The notes under the pieces are model-generated. The model did no database searches and was not told where the DNA came from. It saw nothing but the letters and a program-made list of their open reading frames with translations. DNA of 64,000 nt. It comes from an uncultured Porphyromonadaceae bacterium (GTDB lineage: Bacteria; Bacteroidota; Bacteroidia; Bacteroidales; Muribaculaceae). The translations under genes were made by a program, and so were the position numbers. Shown here in pieces: positions 1 to 8,616 of the stretch. The DNA is taken from NCBI GenBank assembly GCA_900540625.1, contig UQGP01000001.1:124001-188000 (forward strand), read 5' to 3'. Each line of letters starts with the position of its first letter. The stretch's first letter is position 1.

Positions 1-1
1 G

Positions 2-1273
2 AAAGCCTTCAGCATCACCCCCGAAGTCAAAGGATACTTTGTCTTCAGCGAAAGCTACCACAAAGCATCCTTCGTCCCCGAACTATCGCTCGAACGCAAC
101 ACCACCTACACCGTCACCATCGACGCCTCGGCCAAGACCACCGACAGCCGCTACAGCCATCCGCAAATGACCCAACCGCTCGAATTCTCCTTCACCACCA
201 AGAACCGCGACCGTCTCGAAATCCTCGACCACTTCCCCGCCGATGGCGGCACGGTACACTATGTATCACCCACGCTCGAATTCCGCTTTGACAAGACCAT
301 CAACTCCAACGGCGCATACGATATGGTGACCATCACCGACAGCAAAGGCAACGATGTAGCCGTCAACAAGCGCACATCCAAGTTCAACCGACTGACCAAC
401 GGATACGGCAACGCCATATTCGCCATCACCGGCGACCTTGTCCCGGGCGAAAAATATCACGTCAAACTTTCGGGAGCACTCCGCGACACCGAGTCACTTC
501 CCCTGGGCAATGACATCGAATTCGATTTCACCGCCGTAGACGCCACCAGCGAAGTCGAGCAGACAACCGTCGAAGACTTCGAAACAGCCGTCAACTTCGC
601 CGTAGACCCCGAACAAACCACCGGAACAGCCGCCAACCCCACGGCTACACGCTCCACCGCTGTCAAACTCTTCGACAAAGCCTCGGGACGATTCTCCTAT
701 AAATTTGCTGACAGCCACGGCGGCTCCATCGTCTGGAAATACACCGGCGAACCCCATGCCTACAACACCAACGACATCCTGGGCATGTACATCAACGGCG
801 ACTTCAACAACCACGAACTGTACGTAGGCGTCGCTTCCGGCACCAACATCAAGTACAAGAAAGTCTGCGACCTCGACTTCATCGGATGGCAATACCGCGA
901 AGTCACCCTCGACAACCTCGAGAAAGACTTCTGCCCCTTCCTGCTCAGCGAAATCAAGGTCGTCCAGCAAAAGAGCCCCATCACCCAAAACGGAGCTTTC
1001 AACCTCGACAACATCACCTTCCGTCAAGGATCCGGTGGCGTAAATGACATTACCGCCGATACCGAAGCATCCTTTGCCGTACGCGTCGACGGCCGTCACG
1101 TCCTCGTAGCCGATGCTCAAGCCTCGGCCACCGTAGACATCTACGCCATAGACGGCACATTGGTAGCATCCAAAGCCACCGATGCCTACGGCGCCGCAAC
1201 CATCGATGTACCTGCCGCCGGCATCTACATTGTCCGCGTCGCTGCCGCCGCTACCAAGGTCTCCATCCGCTAA
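2..1273 (+). CDS. Secreted multidomain protein, 5'-truncated, with T9SS-type C-terminal signal
   Basis: The frame is open from base 2 with no start, so the N-terminus lies before the window; 423 residues are visible. Residues 1-65 and about 66-175 look like bacterial Ig-like (Big_5) modules, with a phrase such as FSFTTKNRDRLEIL joining them. Residues about 180-340 form a beta-rich module (DILGMYINGDFNNHELYVG, then GWQYREVTL and FNLDNITF) like the carbohydrate-binding-type modules at the end of large Bacteroidetes surface proteins, for example phosphodiester glycosidase-like proteins. The last 75 residues (VDIYAIDGTLV to the end GIYIVRV...KVSIR) resemble a type A T9SS sorting domain, so export to the cell surface is likely. 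The catalytic part, if any, is outside the window, so no enzyme activity can be assigned. Ig-like and sorting assignments are from pattern recognition. Confidence 0.75.
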   Translation, partial: KAFSITPEVKGYFVFSESYHKASFVPELSLERNTTYTVTIDASAKTTDSRYSHPQMTQPLEFSFTTKNRDRLEILDHFPADGGTVHYVSPTLEFRFDKTINSNGAYDMVTITDSKGNDVAVNKRTSKFNRLTNGYGNAIFAITGDLVPGEKYHVKLSGALRDTESLPLGNDIEFDFTAVDATSEVEQTTVEDFETAVNFAVDPEQTTGTAANPTATRSTAVKLFDKASGRFSYKFADSHGGSIVWKYTGEPHAYNTNDILGMYINGDFNNHELYVGVASGTNIKYKKVCDLDFIGWQYREVTLDNLEKDFCPFLLSEIKVVQQKSPITQNGAFNLDNITFRQGSGGVNDITADTEASFAVRVDGRHVLVADAQASATVDIYAIDGTLVASKATDAYGAATIDVPAAGIYIVRVAAAATKVSIR

Positions 1274-1307
1274 CGACACCCACCCTGCCTGCAAGGCAGA
1301 CATTCAA

Positions 1308-1339
1308 CGCGGTGCTGTGCCATTGGGCACAGCACCGCG
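1308..1339 (+). terminator. Perfect 14-bp hairpin after the secreted protein gene
   Basis: CGCGGTGCTGTGCC at 1308-1321 and its exact reverse complement at 1326-1339 enclose the tetraloop ATTG. It begins 35 bases after the stop codon. No T-run follows; instead the 12-mer GCGTATTCTATT occurs twice (1337-1360). Probably a 3'-end structure or terminator; the missing U-tract lowers confidence. Confidence 0.55.
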
Positions 1340-1481
1340 TATTCTATTGCGTATTCTATTGACCGGCAATAAGCACATTTTCGGCTGCAGAAGGCGGAAA
1401 TGTGGCGGATAATGCTTAACTTTGCAAAAAGCCTAAGGGACACCCGAGTGGCCAAACCGAGCAAAAACAATCTGATTTATC

Positions 1482-2321
1482 GTGAAAATTATAGCCGAAA
1501 GCAGCAGTACACGTACCGAGTGGGCACTTGTCGATGGAGACAAGGTGGTGGAACACGCATTCACTACCGGCATCAATCCGTACTTTCAGACACGCCGCGA
1601 AATCTCGCACTCCATACGCCTCGAATTACCCGATGCATTCTTCCGACGCCGTTGGGAACACGTCTATTTCTACGGCGCCGGATGTGCCAATTACGAGAAA
1701 AACAAGGTAATGGAATCTTCCTTGGTAGCGCAGTTCAAAACACCGGTGACGATACACAGCGACCTGTTGGGTGCCGCTCGCGGACTGCTGGTAAGGCAGC
1801 CCGGCTTAGCGTGCATCCTCGGAACGGGCTCCAATACCTGCTTGTACGATGGCCACGAAATTATCAAGAACGTTCGTCCGTTGGGCTTCATCCTCGGCGA
1901 TGAGGGCAGCAATTCGTATATGGGCAAGTTGTTCATAGCCGATTTGCTCAAGGAATTAGCTCCGCCCGAGTTGTGCACTGCTTTCTACGAAAAATACCAA
2001 ACCACAGCCAACGTTCTGCTGGACCAAGTGTACACCAATACACTGCCCAACCGCACACTGGCTCAGTATGCGTTCTTCCTGCACGAGCACCTCGACCACA
2101 AGTACGTATATGATCTCGTATATCGTTCGCTTATGAAGTTCTTTGAGCGCAATATCTCTCAATACGACTATCACAACCACCCGCTGAGTCTTGTCGGTTC
2201 GACGTGCGTGCTCTACGAGGACATCCTGCGCAAAGTAGCCGCCGATTTCGGCGCAACTATAGACAAGGTGGCGCGATACTCTATGCCCGGATTGGTGCAG
2301 TACCATTCGACAGAAGAATAA
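1482..2321 (+). CDS. BadF/BadG-family kinase, N-acetylglucosamine kinase-like
   Basis: A 279-residue ASKHA-fold sugar kinase of the BadF/BadG/BcrA/BcrD family, most like N-acetylglucosamine kinases of Bacteroidetes, expected to phosphorylate an amino sugar in the cytoplasm for recycling or catabolism. The N-terminal phosphate loop region is ESSSTRTEW (residues 6-14), a second nucleotide-binding element is GTGSN at 114-118, and GDEGS follows at 139-143; the adenosine-binding SLVGST lies near residue 235. Length is usual for the family. A Bacteroidetes -7 element TAACTTTG lies at 1417-1424, so the gene probably has its own promoter. Substrate is inferred from family resemblance and was not checked. 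Confidence 0.8.
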   Translation: MKIIAESSSTRTEWALVDGDKVVEHAFTTGINPYFQTRREISHSIRLELPDAFFRRRWEHVYFYGAGCANYEKNKVMESSLVAQFKTPVTIHSDLLGAARGLLVRQPGLACILGTGSNTCLYDGHEIIKNVRPLGFILGDEGSNSYMGKLFIADLLKELAPPELCTAFYEKYQTTANVLLDQVYTNTLPNRTLAQYAFFLHEHLDHKYVYDLVYRSLMKFFERNISQYDYHNHPLSLVGSTCVLYEDILRKVAADFGATIDKVARYSMPGLVQYHSTEE

Positions 2322-2387
2322 GCGTAATCCGCACACTTTTACTCTCTCCGAAAATACACGACCACCCCAAAAAACACAACCGAGAAT

Positions 2388-2708
2388 ATGAACAAAGCCA
2401 TACTTATGGGATACGTGGGCGCAGACCCCAAAATACGCTATGTGGAAACACGCCCCGTGGCATCCTTCAGCATGGCCACCACCGAACGCGGTCGCCGTAT
2501 GCCGGACGGCTCGCAACTACCCGACCGTACCGAGTGGCACAATATCGTGATGTGGGATGCCAATGCCGAATTTGCCGAGAAATACATCCGCAAAGGATCG
2601 CGCCTGCTCATCGAAGGCAAGATACGGACCCGATTTTGGGAGGATCGCAACACCATCAAGCACACCATCACCGAAATATACGTCGACAATTTCGATTTGC
2701 TCAAATGA
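2388..2708 (+). CDS. ssb: Single-stranded DNA-binding protein
   Basis: A 106-residue OB-fold protein: it opens with MNKAILMGYVGADPKIRYVE, the usual SSB start, followed by VASFSMATTE, DRTEWHNIVMW and IRKGSRLLIEGKIRTRFWED, all in the normal SSB order. It binds single-stranded DNA in replication and repair. The acidic, flexible C-terminal tail with a DDxPF-like tip found in the main bacterial SSB is absent; the protein ends at FDLLK. This short form is therefore likely an accessory SSB or one that does not recruit partners through the tip. The stop codon overlaps the next start (ATGA at 2705-2708), suggesting translational coupling. Confidence 0.85.
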   Translation: MNKAILMGYVGADPKIRYVETRPVASFSMATTERGRRMPDGSQLPDRTEWHNIVMWDANAEFAEKYIRKGSRLLIEGKIRTRFWEDRNTIKHTITEIYVDNFDLLK

Positions 2709-3622
2709 AAGCATCCGACCCCGACAGCATTGTCGAAGCCATACAAACACGCACGACGGTACTTGACGGGGCCACAGCGACCATGCTTACCGAAGCCACC
2801 GCCGCGGCACACCTGCCTTTGGCCGACCTATTATGCATTGTCCGTCCGGAGGCGGTGACGGCATTGCACGAGGCCTACATTGATGCCGGAGCCGATATCA
2901 TAAGCACCGACACTTTCAACGCCAACGCACTGACGCTCAAAAGGCTGTATCACATTGAGCGCCCCGACCATATAGCCGGGGACATCAACCGCGCAGCCGC
3001 AGATTTGGCACACCAAAGCATACGACGTGCCTTTGCGCGTGACGGACATCGTCGGTACGTCGCCGGAGTCGTAACACCTATATGTCCACAGCCGGGCGAC
3101 AGTGACAACGAATGGCTGGACGCCTGTCAGGCACAGATGGCTGCCTTGGCCGAGGGCGGAGTCGATTTCCTGCTGGCCGAGAGTTGCTATGACATCACCG
3201 GCACACGCATCGTGGCACGGGCGGCGGCACGCATCGCGTCACATTATAATATATGTACCGTTTTCAGCGCAACGGTCACCGACGACGCCGCCCTACCTAC
3301 GGGCGGAAGTCTCGAGGACCTATTGGACGCCGTGGCCGTAGCCTCGCCCTTGGCCGTCGGTCTTAACTGCTGCAACGGTCCGCAAGGCTTTGTCCGACTA
3401 TTGCGCCGCCTTAAATCGCTGTCCCCCTACCCGGCCATCGCTTATCCCGGTGCCGGTCTGCCTGACAAAGCCGGCAAGTACCCGGCCACGCCGCAGGACT
3501 TCGGGCAGATGGCACGCACAATCATCGCCGAATACCCGGCGTGTATCATCGGCGGATGCTGCGGCACCACCCCGGCACACATTGCCGCCGTGGCTCAGGC
3601 CGTACATGACAGCCGCAAGTGA
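2705..3622 (+). CDS. Stand-alone homocysteine S-methyltransferase domain protein
   Basis: A 305-residue barrel of the MetH N-terminal/betaine-homocysteine methyltransferase family, which moves a methyl group to homocysteine to make methionine. The zinc ligands are visible: a Cys in NCCN (Cys222) and the pair GGCC at Cys285-286. The spacing of 63 equals that between Cys247 and Cys310 of E. coli MetH. The N-terminal phrase LDGATATML is typical. There is no cobalamin, folate or activation domain, so the methyl donor is either a small methylated compound such as S-methylmethionine or a partner corrinoid protein. The start ATG at 2705 is chosen because it overlaps the ssb stop; a longer open frame upstream is out of register with ssb and has no family similarity. 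Confidence 0.8.
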   Translation: MKASDPDSIVEAIQTRTTVLDGATATMLTEATAAAHLPLADLLCIVRPEAVTALHEAYIDAGADIISTDTFNANALTLKRLYHIERPDHIAGDINRAAADLAHQSIRRAFARDGHRRYVAGVVTPICPQPGDSDNEWLDACQAQMAALAEGGVDFLLAESCYDITGTRIVARAAARIASHYNICTVFSATVTDDAALPTGGSLEDLLDAVAVASPLAVGLNCCNGPQGFVRLLRRLKSLSPYPAIAYPGAGLPDKAGKYPATPQDFGQMARTIIAEYPACIIGGCCGTTPAHIAAVAQAVHDSRK

Positions 3623-3740
3623 CAGCGTGTCAGTATCTGTATGTCAGTAGAGCGCAAATATTGCAACAACGCATTACGCACTGACTATCAATCATATATC
3701 ACCCATACCACGTTTTGGCACATCATTTGTATATATAGTA

Positions 3741-3760
3741 AGCGTCAAGCGCTTGAAGCT
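3741..3760. promoter_or_regulatory. Imperfect 20-base dyad upstream of dnaK
   Basis: AGCGTCAAGCGCTTGAAGCT contains the perfect 12-base palindrome TCAAGCGCTTGA (3745-3756) flanked by AGC/GCT. It sits just after a TATATATAG stretch (3730-3738) and 116 bases before dnaK, where a heat-shock repressor or activator could bind. It does not match the CIRCE element. Function is inference only. Confidence 0.3.
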
Positions 3761-3875
3761 ATACAGCCGACAGCGCGAGACACCGGCCGCCCGGCGCCAC
3801 AAGGCACACAAGGCACGCCGGTACAGTCAACCGAAAAAAATAAAAATAAATACAAACAGCTAAAACAGAACAATC

Positions 3876-5792
3876 ATGGGAAAGATTATTGGTATAGACC
3901 TCGGCACCACTAATTCGTGTGTAGCCGTTCTCGAAGGCAAAGACCCCGTAGTGATACCTAACAGCGAAGGTCGCAACACAACTCCTTCGGTGGTAGCATT
4001 CGTCGACGGCGGCGAGCGCAAAGTGGGTGACCCCGCCAAGCGCCAAGCTATCACCAACCCCAAACGCACCATCTACTCCATCAAACGCTTTATGGGTGAA
4101 ACCTATGACAAAGTGCAGAAAGAGATTGAGCGCGTGCCCTACAAAGTGGTTCGCGGCGACAACAACACGCCTCGAATCGATATAGACGGACGCCAGTATA
4201 CGCCCCAGGAAATCTCGGCAATGATTCTTCAGAAAATGAAGAAAACCGCCGAAGACTACCTCGGACAAAGCGTCACCGAAGCAGTCATCACCGTACCTGC
4301 CTACTTCAACGACAGCCAGCGTCAAGCCACCAAGGAAGCCGGCGAAATCGCAGGCCTTACCGTAAAACGTATCGTCAACGAGCCTACCGCCGCAGCACTT
4401 GCCTACGGTCTTGACAAAGCCAAGAACGATCAAAAGATTGCCGTATTCGACCTCGGCGGCGGTACATTCGATATCTCCATCCTCGAACTGGGCGACGGTG
4501 TATTCGAAGTTAAGTCCACCAACGGCGATACCCACCTGGGCGGCGATGACTTTGACCACGTCATCATCGACTGGTTGGCCGACGAATTCCAGAAAGACGA
4601 GGGCGTAGACCTCCGTCAGGATCCTATGGCACTGCAGCGTCTGAAAGAGGCTGCCGAAAAGGCCAAAATCGAATTGTCCAGCACCACAAGCACCGAAATC
4701 AACCTGCCGTACATCATGCCCGTCAACGGAGTGCCCAAACACCTCGTTAAGACACTGACACGTGCCAAATTCGAGCAACTGGCCGACAGCCTCATCAACG
4801 CCACCCTCGGCCCCTGCCGTCAAGCCCTCCAAGACGCCGGCCTGACAGCCAACGACATTGACGAAGTCATCCTCGTAGGCGGTTCGACACGTATCCCCGC
4901 CGTACAGCAGATTGTCGAGAAATTCTTCGGCAAGGCTCCCAACAAGGGCGTCAACCCCGACGAAGTTGTAGCCGTAGGTGCTGCCATCCAAGGCGGTGTG
5001 CTCAGCGGTGATGTCAAGGACGTACTGCTTCTCGATGTAGTGCCTCTGAGCGTAGGTCTTGAGACCCTCGGCGGCGTGATGACCAAACTCATCGACGCCA
5101 ACACCACAATACCTACTCGCAAGAGCCAGGTATTCTCCACCGCTGCCGACAACCAGCCTTCTGTCGAAATCAACGTCCTGCAGGGCGAACGCCCCATGGC
5201 CAAAGACGACAAACTCATCGGTAAATTCCACCTCGACGGCATCGCTCCCGCACCCCGTGGCATACCTCAGATCGAAGTTACTTTCGAAATCGATGCCAAC
5301 GGTATCCTCAACGTTACCGCCAAAGACAAAGCCACCGGTAAAGAGCAGAGCATCCGCATCGAAGCTTCCAGCGGCTTGACCGACGCCGAAATCCAGCGTA
5401 TGAAGGACGAAGCAGCAGCCAACGCCGATGCCGATGCCAAAGAGAAGGAACGCATCGACAAACTCAATCAGGCCGATGCCATCATCTTCCAGTCCGAGAA
5501 GAGCCTCAGCGACCTCGGTGACAAGATTCCCGCCGACAAGAAGACTGCTATCGAAAGCGCCCTCACCAAACTGAAAGACGCTCACAAGAGTCAGGACGTA
5601 GCCGCCTGTGACGCTGCAATCAAGGAAGTCGAAAACGCTTTCCAAGCCGCACAGCAGGACATCTACAACGCTCAGGCTCAGGCCCAGCAGGCTCAGCAAG
5701 CCCAGGCAAACGCAGGCGCTAATGCCGGCGCCGCCAACAACTCGGGTGACGACCACAACGTCTCCGACGTAGACTTCGAAGAAGTGAAGTAA
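3876..5792 (+). CDS. dnaK: Chaperone DnaK (Hsp70)
   Basis: A 638-residue Hsp70, the usual DnaK length. The ATPase domain (residues 1 to about 380) carries the phosphate loop GIDLGTTNSCVAV at 4-16, the second loop FDLGGGTFDISIL near 190, and VGGSTRIP near 330. The interdomain linker is DVLLLDVVPLSVGLETLGG (near 385-405). The beta-sandwich peptide-binding domain follows, then the helical lid, and a Q/A-rich tail that ends with DVDFEEVK, the normal DnaK end. It folds nascent and stress-damaged proteins together with DnaJ and GrpE, neither of which is next to it. It is monocistronic in appearance: 250 bases of non-coding sequence with a dyad lie upstream, and a strong terminator lies downstream. 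Confidence 0.97.
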   Translation: MGKIIGIDLGTTNSCVAVLEGKDPVVIPNSEGRNTTPSVVAFVDGGERKVGDPAKRQAITNPKRTIYSIKRFMGETYDKVQKEIERVPYKVVRGDNNTPRIDIDGRQYTPQEISAMILQKMKKTAEDYLGQSVTEAVITVPAYFNDSQRQATKEAGEIAGLTVKRIVNEPTAAALAYGLDKAKNDQKIAVFDLGGGTFDISILELGDGVFEVKSTNGDTHLGGDDFDHVIIDWLADEFQKDEGVDLRQDPMALQRLKEAAEKAKIELSSTTSTEINLPYIMPVNGVPKHLVKTLTRAKFEQLADSLINATLGPCRQALQDAGLTANDIDEVILVGGSTRIPAVQQIVEKFFGKAPNKGVNPDEVVAVGAAIQGGVLSGDVKDVLLLDVVPLSVGLETLGGVMTKLIDANTTIPTRKSQVFSTAADNQPSVEINVLQGERPMAKDDKLIGKFHLDGIAPAPRGIPQIEVTFEIDANGILNVTAKDKATGKEQSIRIEASSGLTDAEIQRMKDEAAANADADAKEKERIDKLNQADAIIFQSEKSLSDLGDKIPADKKTAIESALTKLKDAHKSQDVAACDAAIKEVENAFQAAQQDIYNAQAQAQQAQQAQANAGANAGAANNSGDDHNVSDVDFEEVK

Positions 5793-5887
5793 TCGCCCAA
5801 GCCGAACCGCAAAGGTGCGTCTGACAGCACCGAGCGTATCAAACCCTATATCATCACAAGTATCAACCGCATAAGATGATAACACAG

Positions 5888-5927
5888 ACGGGACGTATAG
5901 CAGCAATGTTATACGCCCCGTTTTTTT
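5888..5927 (+). terminator. Intrinsic terminator after dnaK
   Basis: ACGGGACGTATA (5888-5899) pairs with TATACGCCCCGT (5910-5921) over 12 positions with one A/C mismatch, followed by seven T (5921-5927). A textbook rho-independent terminator 96 bases after the dnaK stop. Confidence 0.85.
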
Positions 5928-6084
5928 GTGTTTCACGGAAAAAACCGAGCGGAAATATTGGTAACATTTGCGCCTTTTAGGGTATGGACATAGCCGGAAA
6001 ACGGGCGTAACTTTGCAACGATAAAACGAGGCGCCGACCGCGCCGACACACATCTGAAAACAACACGCATAAGAGTACGACACT

Positions 6085-7845
6085 ATGTATATCGAAAAAA
6101 TAAAGTCTCCGGCTGACTTGAAAAAGCTGGACATCGAAGCGCTCAAAATAGTTGCCGACGAGACACGTCAGGCAGTGTTGAACCGTGTAAGCAAGTACGG
6201 CGGACACGTAGGCCCGAACCTCGGATTCGTGGAAGCCACCGTGGCCCTCCACTACGTCTTTGACGCACCCAAAGACAAATTGGTGTTTGACGTCAGCCAC
6301 CAAAGCTATCCGCACAAAATCCTGACAGGCCGCGCAGCAGGCTTCTTAGGCGACTTAGACGATATGAACGCCATCTCCGGCTACTCGTCACCGGCCGAAA
6401 GCCCGATATACGACAACTTTGAAGTGGGACACACCTCTACATCCATCAGCCTGGCCACGGGCCTTCAGAAGGCCCGCGACATCAAAGGCACGTACGAAAA
6501 CATCATCGCCGTCATCGGCGACGGCTCGCTCTCGGGCGGCGAAGCATTCGAAGGCCTCGACGAAGCCTCCGAGCTGGGCACCGGAATCATTATCGTGGTC
6601 AATGACAACGAAATGTCCATAGCCGAAAACCACGGCGGCATCTACAAGAACCTCCGCGCTCTACGCCAAAGCAACGGCCAATGCGAGCACAACTGGTTCA
6701 AAGCCTGGGGCTTCGAATATCACTACCTCGAAGAAGGCAACGACATCACCCGTCTCATCCAAGTCTTCAAGAAAGTCAAAGGCACACAGCGCCCCACAGT
6801 GGTACATATCCATACCGAAAAAGGTCACGGATTTGCGCCCGCTGTGGAGGATAAGGAAACCTGGCACTGGTCTATGCCCTTCAACATCACCGATGGCAGC
6901 CTGCTCAATCCCCCCACAGGCGAAAGCTACGACCGACTTTTCAGCGACTGGATGCTGCGCGAGATGAAACGGGACAAGACACTCATAGCCGTGACTGCCG
7001 GAACACCGACTGCCGCCGGATTTACCCCGGCCAAGCGCCGCGAAGCCGGAGCACAGCATATCGATATGGGCATAGCCGAGGAACAAGCCGCAGCCATGAT
7101 TTCAGGTATGGCAAAAGGCGGCCTGCACCCCGTATGGACAGTATACAGCACATTCATCCAGCGCACCTACGACCAAATCGCCCAAGACCTGTGCATCAAC
7201 TCCAATCCCGCCGTAATCAACGTGGTCGGAGGCGGAACAGCCTCGATGAACGACATAACACACATATGCCTCTTCGACATCCCGATGCTATGCAGTATCC
7301 CCAACCTCATATACCTGGCCCCGACAACCTGCGAGGAATATTTTGCCATGCTCCGCTGGGCTATCGATCAGGACCGTAAACCCATAGCCATCCGCGTACC
7401 TTCCAACGGCGTAAATCACACCGCCGAGCCCGTGGACACCGAATACAGCTATACACCGCAATACAAAGTTACACGCCAAGGCAGCCTGGTGGCCATCATC
7501 GCCGCCGGATCATTCTACCAAAAAGGCGAAAACGTAGCCGATATCCTCGCCGCCAAAGGCATCAACGCCACCCTCATCAACCCCCGCTACCTCAACGCCG
7601 TCGATGCCGAGACGCTCGACTCGCTCAAGGCCGAACACCGCCTCATAGTCACCCTCGAAGACGGCTGCAAAGACGGCGGATTCGGCGAACGCATAGCTTC
7701 ATACTACGGCACCTCGGACATGAAAGTCCTGGTAAGCGGCGTCAAAAAGGACCTGTACGACCGCTACAACCTGCGCCAACTACTCGCCGACAACCGTCTG
7801 CTCGACGAGCAAATAGTCGATGACATCCTCGCCATAATAAAGTAA
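6085..7845 (+). CDS. dxs: 1-deoxy-D-xylulose-5-phosphate synthase-like enzyme, short form
   Basis: A 586-residue thiamine-diphosphate enzyme of the DXS/transketolase family, which would condense pyruvate and glyceraldehyde 3-phosphate to DXP for isoprenoids, thiamine and pyridoxal. The catalytic-region His is in FDVSHQSYPHKILTGR (His72). The TPP motif runs from GDGSLSGGEAFEGLDEA (Gly145) to VNDNEMSIAEN. The transketolase-type pyrimidine-binding domain starts near residue 285 (IDMGIAEEQAAAMISGMAKGG), and the C-terminal domain ends near DILAIIK. Compared with the usual 620-640 residues, about 40 residues are missing right after NDNEMSIAEN, where E. coli DXS has its long loop. It may therefore be a paralogue with another substrate. 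A -7 element TAACTTTG lies at 6008-6015. Family is secure; exact substrate is not. Confidence 0.85.
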   Translation: MYIEKIKSPADLKKLDIEALKIVADETRQAVLNRVSKYGGHVGPNLGFVEATVALHYVFDAPKDKLVFDVSHQSYPHKILTGRAAGFLGDLDDMNAISGYSSPAESPIYDNFEVGHTSTSISLATGLQKARDIKGTYENIIAVIGDGSLSGGEAFEGLDEASELGTGIIIVVNDNEMSIAENHGGIYKNLRALRQSNGQCEHNWFKAWGFEYHYLEEGNDITRLIQVFKKVKGTQRPTVVHIHTEKGHGFAPAVEDKETWHWSMPFNITDGSLLNPPTGESYDRLFSDWMLREMKRDKTLIAVTAGTPTAAGFTPAKRREAGAQHIDMGIAEEQAAAMISGMAKGGLHPVWTVYSTFIQRTYDQIAQDLCINSNPAVINVVGGGTASMNDITHICLFDIPMLCSIPNLIYLAPTTCEEYFAMLRWAIDQDRKPIAIRVPSNGVNHTAEPVDTEYSYTPQYKVTRQGSLVAIIAAGSFYQKGENVADILAAKGINATLINPRYLNAVDAETLDSLKAEHRLIVTLEDGCKDGGFGERIASYYGTSDMKVLVSGVKKDLYDRYNLRQLLADNRLLDEQIVDDILAIIK

Positions 7846-7923
7846 TCAAACAATGTACGTACCTTTGCACACAACGACAACACCGTACTCGACATTAGGC
7901 ACAGCCACACCATATACACAGCC

Positions 7924-8295
7924 ATGACCATCGAACATATCGCCATAACCACTGCCGACATCGACCGCCTAAGACGATTCTACAGCACATACTTCGGTAT
8001 GGAAGCCGAAGCCGAAATCACCGGCTCGACCGGCTCACGCATCACATTCATGTACTCGCCCGACGGAGGTGCACGCATCGAACTGATGCAAAAGCCCGGA
8101 ACGCCGTGCGAGCGCACACACGGCTACGTCCACATGGCCTTCTCCGCCGGCAGCGAGGCCAACGTCGACGCCCTCATCCAACGGCTACAGGCCGCCGGCG
8201 TGTCCATCCTCCGCCAACCGCGACACACCCCCTCCGGCACCTACCTCGCCACCATCGCCGATCCCGACGGCAACCCCCTCGAAATCGTCCCCTAA
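7924..8295 (+). CDS. VOC-superfamily (glyoxalase-like) protein
   Basis: A 123-residue protein made of two beta-alpha-beta-beta-beta units of the vicinal oxygen chelate fold. It starts with IEHIAITTADIDRLRRFY, where the first His is a typical metal ligand. Further on come GYVHMAFSA (His in the second unit) and the end DPDGNPLEIV with the closing Glu. This is the pattern of glyoxalase I-like and other small metal-dependent VOC enzymes, which act on methylglyoxal adducts, epoxides or antibiotics. Nothing here identifies the substrate. It lies 78 bases after the DXS-like gene in the same direction and may be co-transcribed; the gene is the last GC-rich one before the AT-rich restriction locus. 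Confidence 0.75.
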   Translation: MTIEHIAITTADIDRLRRFYSTYFGMEAEAEITGSTGSRITFMYSPDGGARIELMQKPGTPCERTHGYVHMAFSAGSEANVDALIQRLQAAGVSILRQPRHTPSGTYLATIADPDGNPLEIVP

Positions 8296-8616
8296 CCCAC
8301 CCGACCTTCACCCTTATACACCGCCAATTCCGTATTCGACATTTATGCTCGACATATACATCTACCCAAACGACATCTACTCAGATAGCCGGTAAAAATC
8401 AATTGGTCATTCAATGATGTCGATAAATATCGTTCTCACACTATCCCATATCTCAAAAAGATTGGCTAATTTTGTACCTGATTGCTTTTAAGCGCAGACA
8501 AAAGACCGCCCAAGTATTGACAATCATAATTACCTATAACATAAGGGACTTACGCGCATTCGGAAAGGTTCAGTCAGCCAGCATTGCCACAACGGAGTCC
8601 CAGTTTTATCACTATC
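8296..8616. other. Intergenic region before the restriction locus
   Basis: No gene is supported here. Composition drops from GC-rich to AT-rich, marking the edge of the accessory segment. A -7 promoter element TAATTTTG is at 8468-8475 on the plus strand, about 140 bases before the methyltransferase start, but I see no clear TTTG at the -33 position. No repeats or attachment-site-like duplication were visible by eye against the other end of the segment near 12.12 kb. Confidence 0.5.

Noticed and set aside
3623..3875. CIRCE heat-shock operator before dnaK
   Set aside because: The TTAGCACTC-N9-GAGTGCTAA pattern is absent.
3641..3913. 90-codon frame overlapping the dnaK start
   Set aside because: It ends inside dnaK, overlaps non-coding regulatory sequence and has no recognisable content.
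3759..6146. A 795-codon open frame antisense to dnaK and other long antisense frames
   Set aside because: They mirror codon bias of GC-rich genes; the plus strand encodes complete, recognisable DnaK, while the antisense product has no family features.
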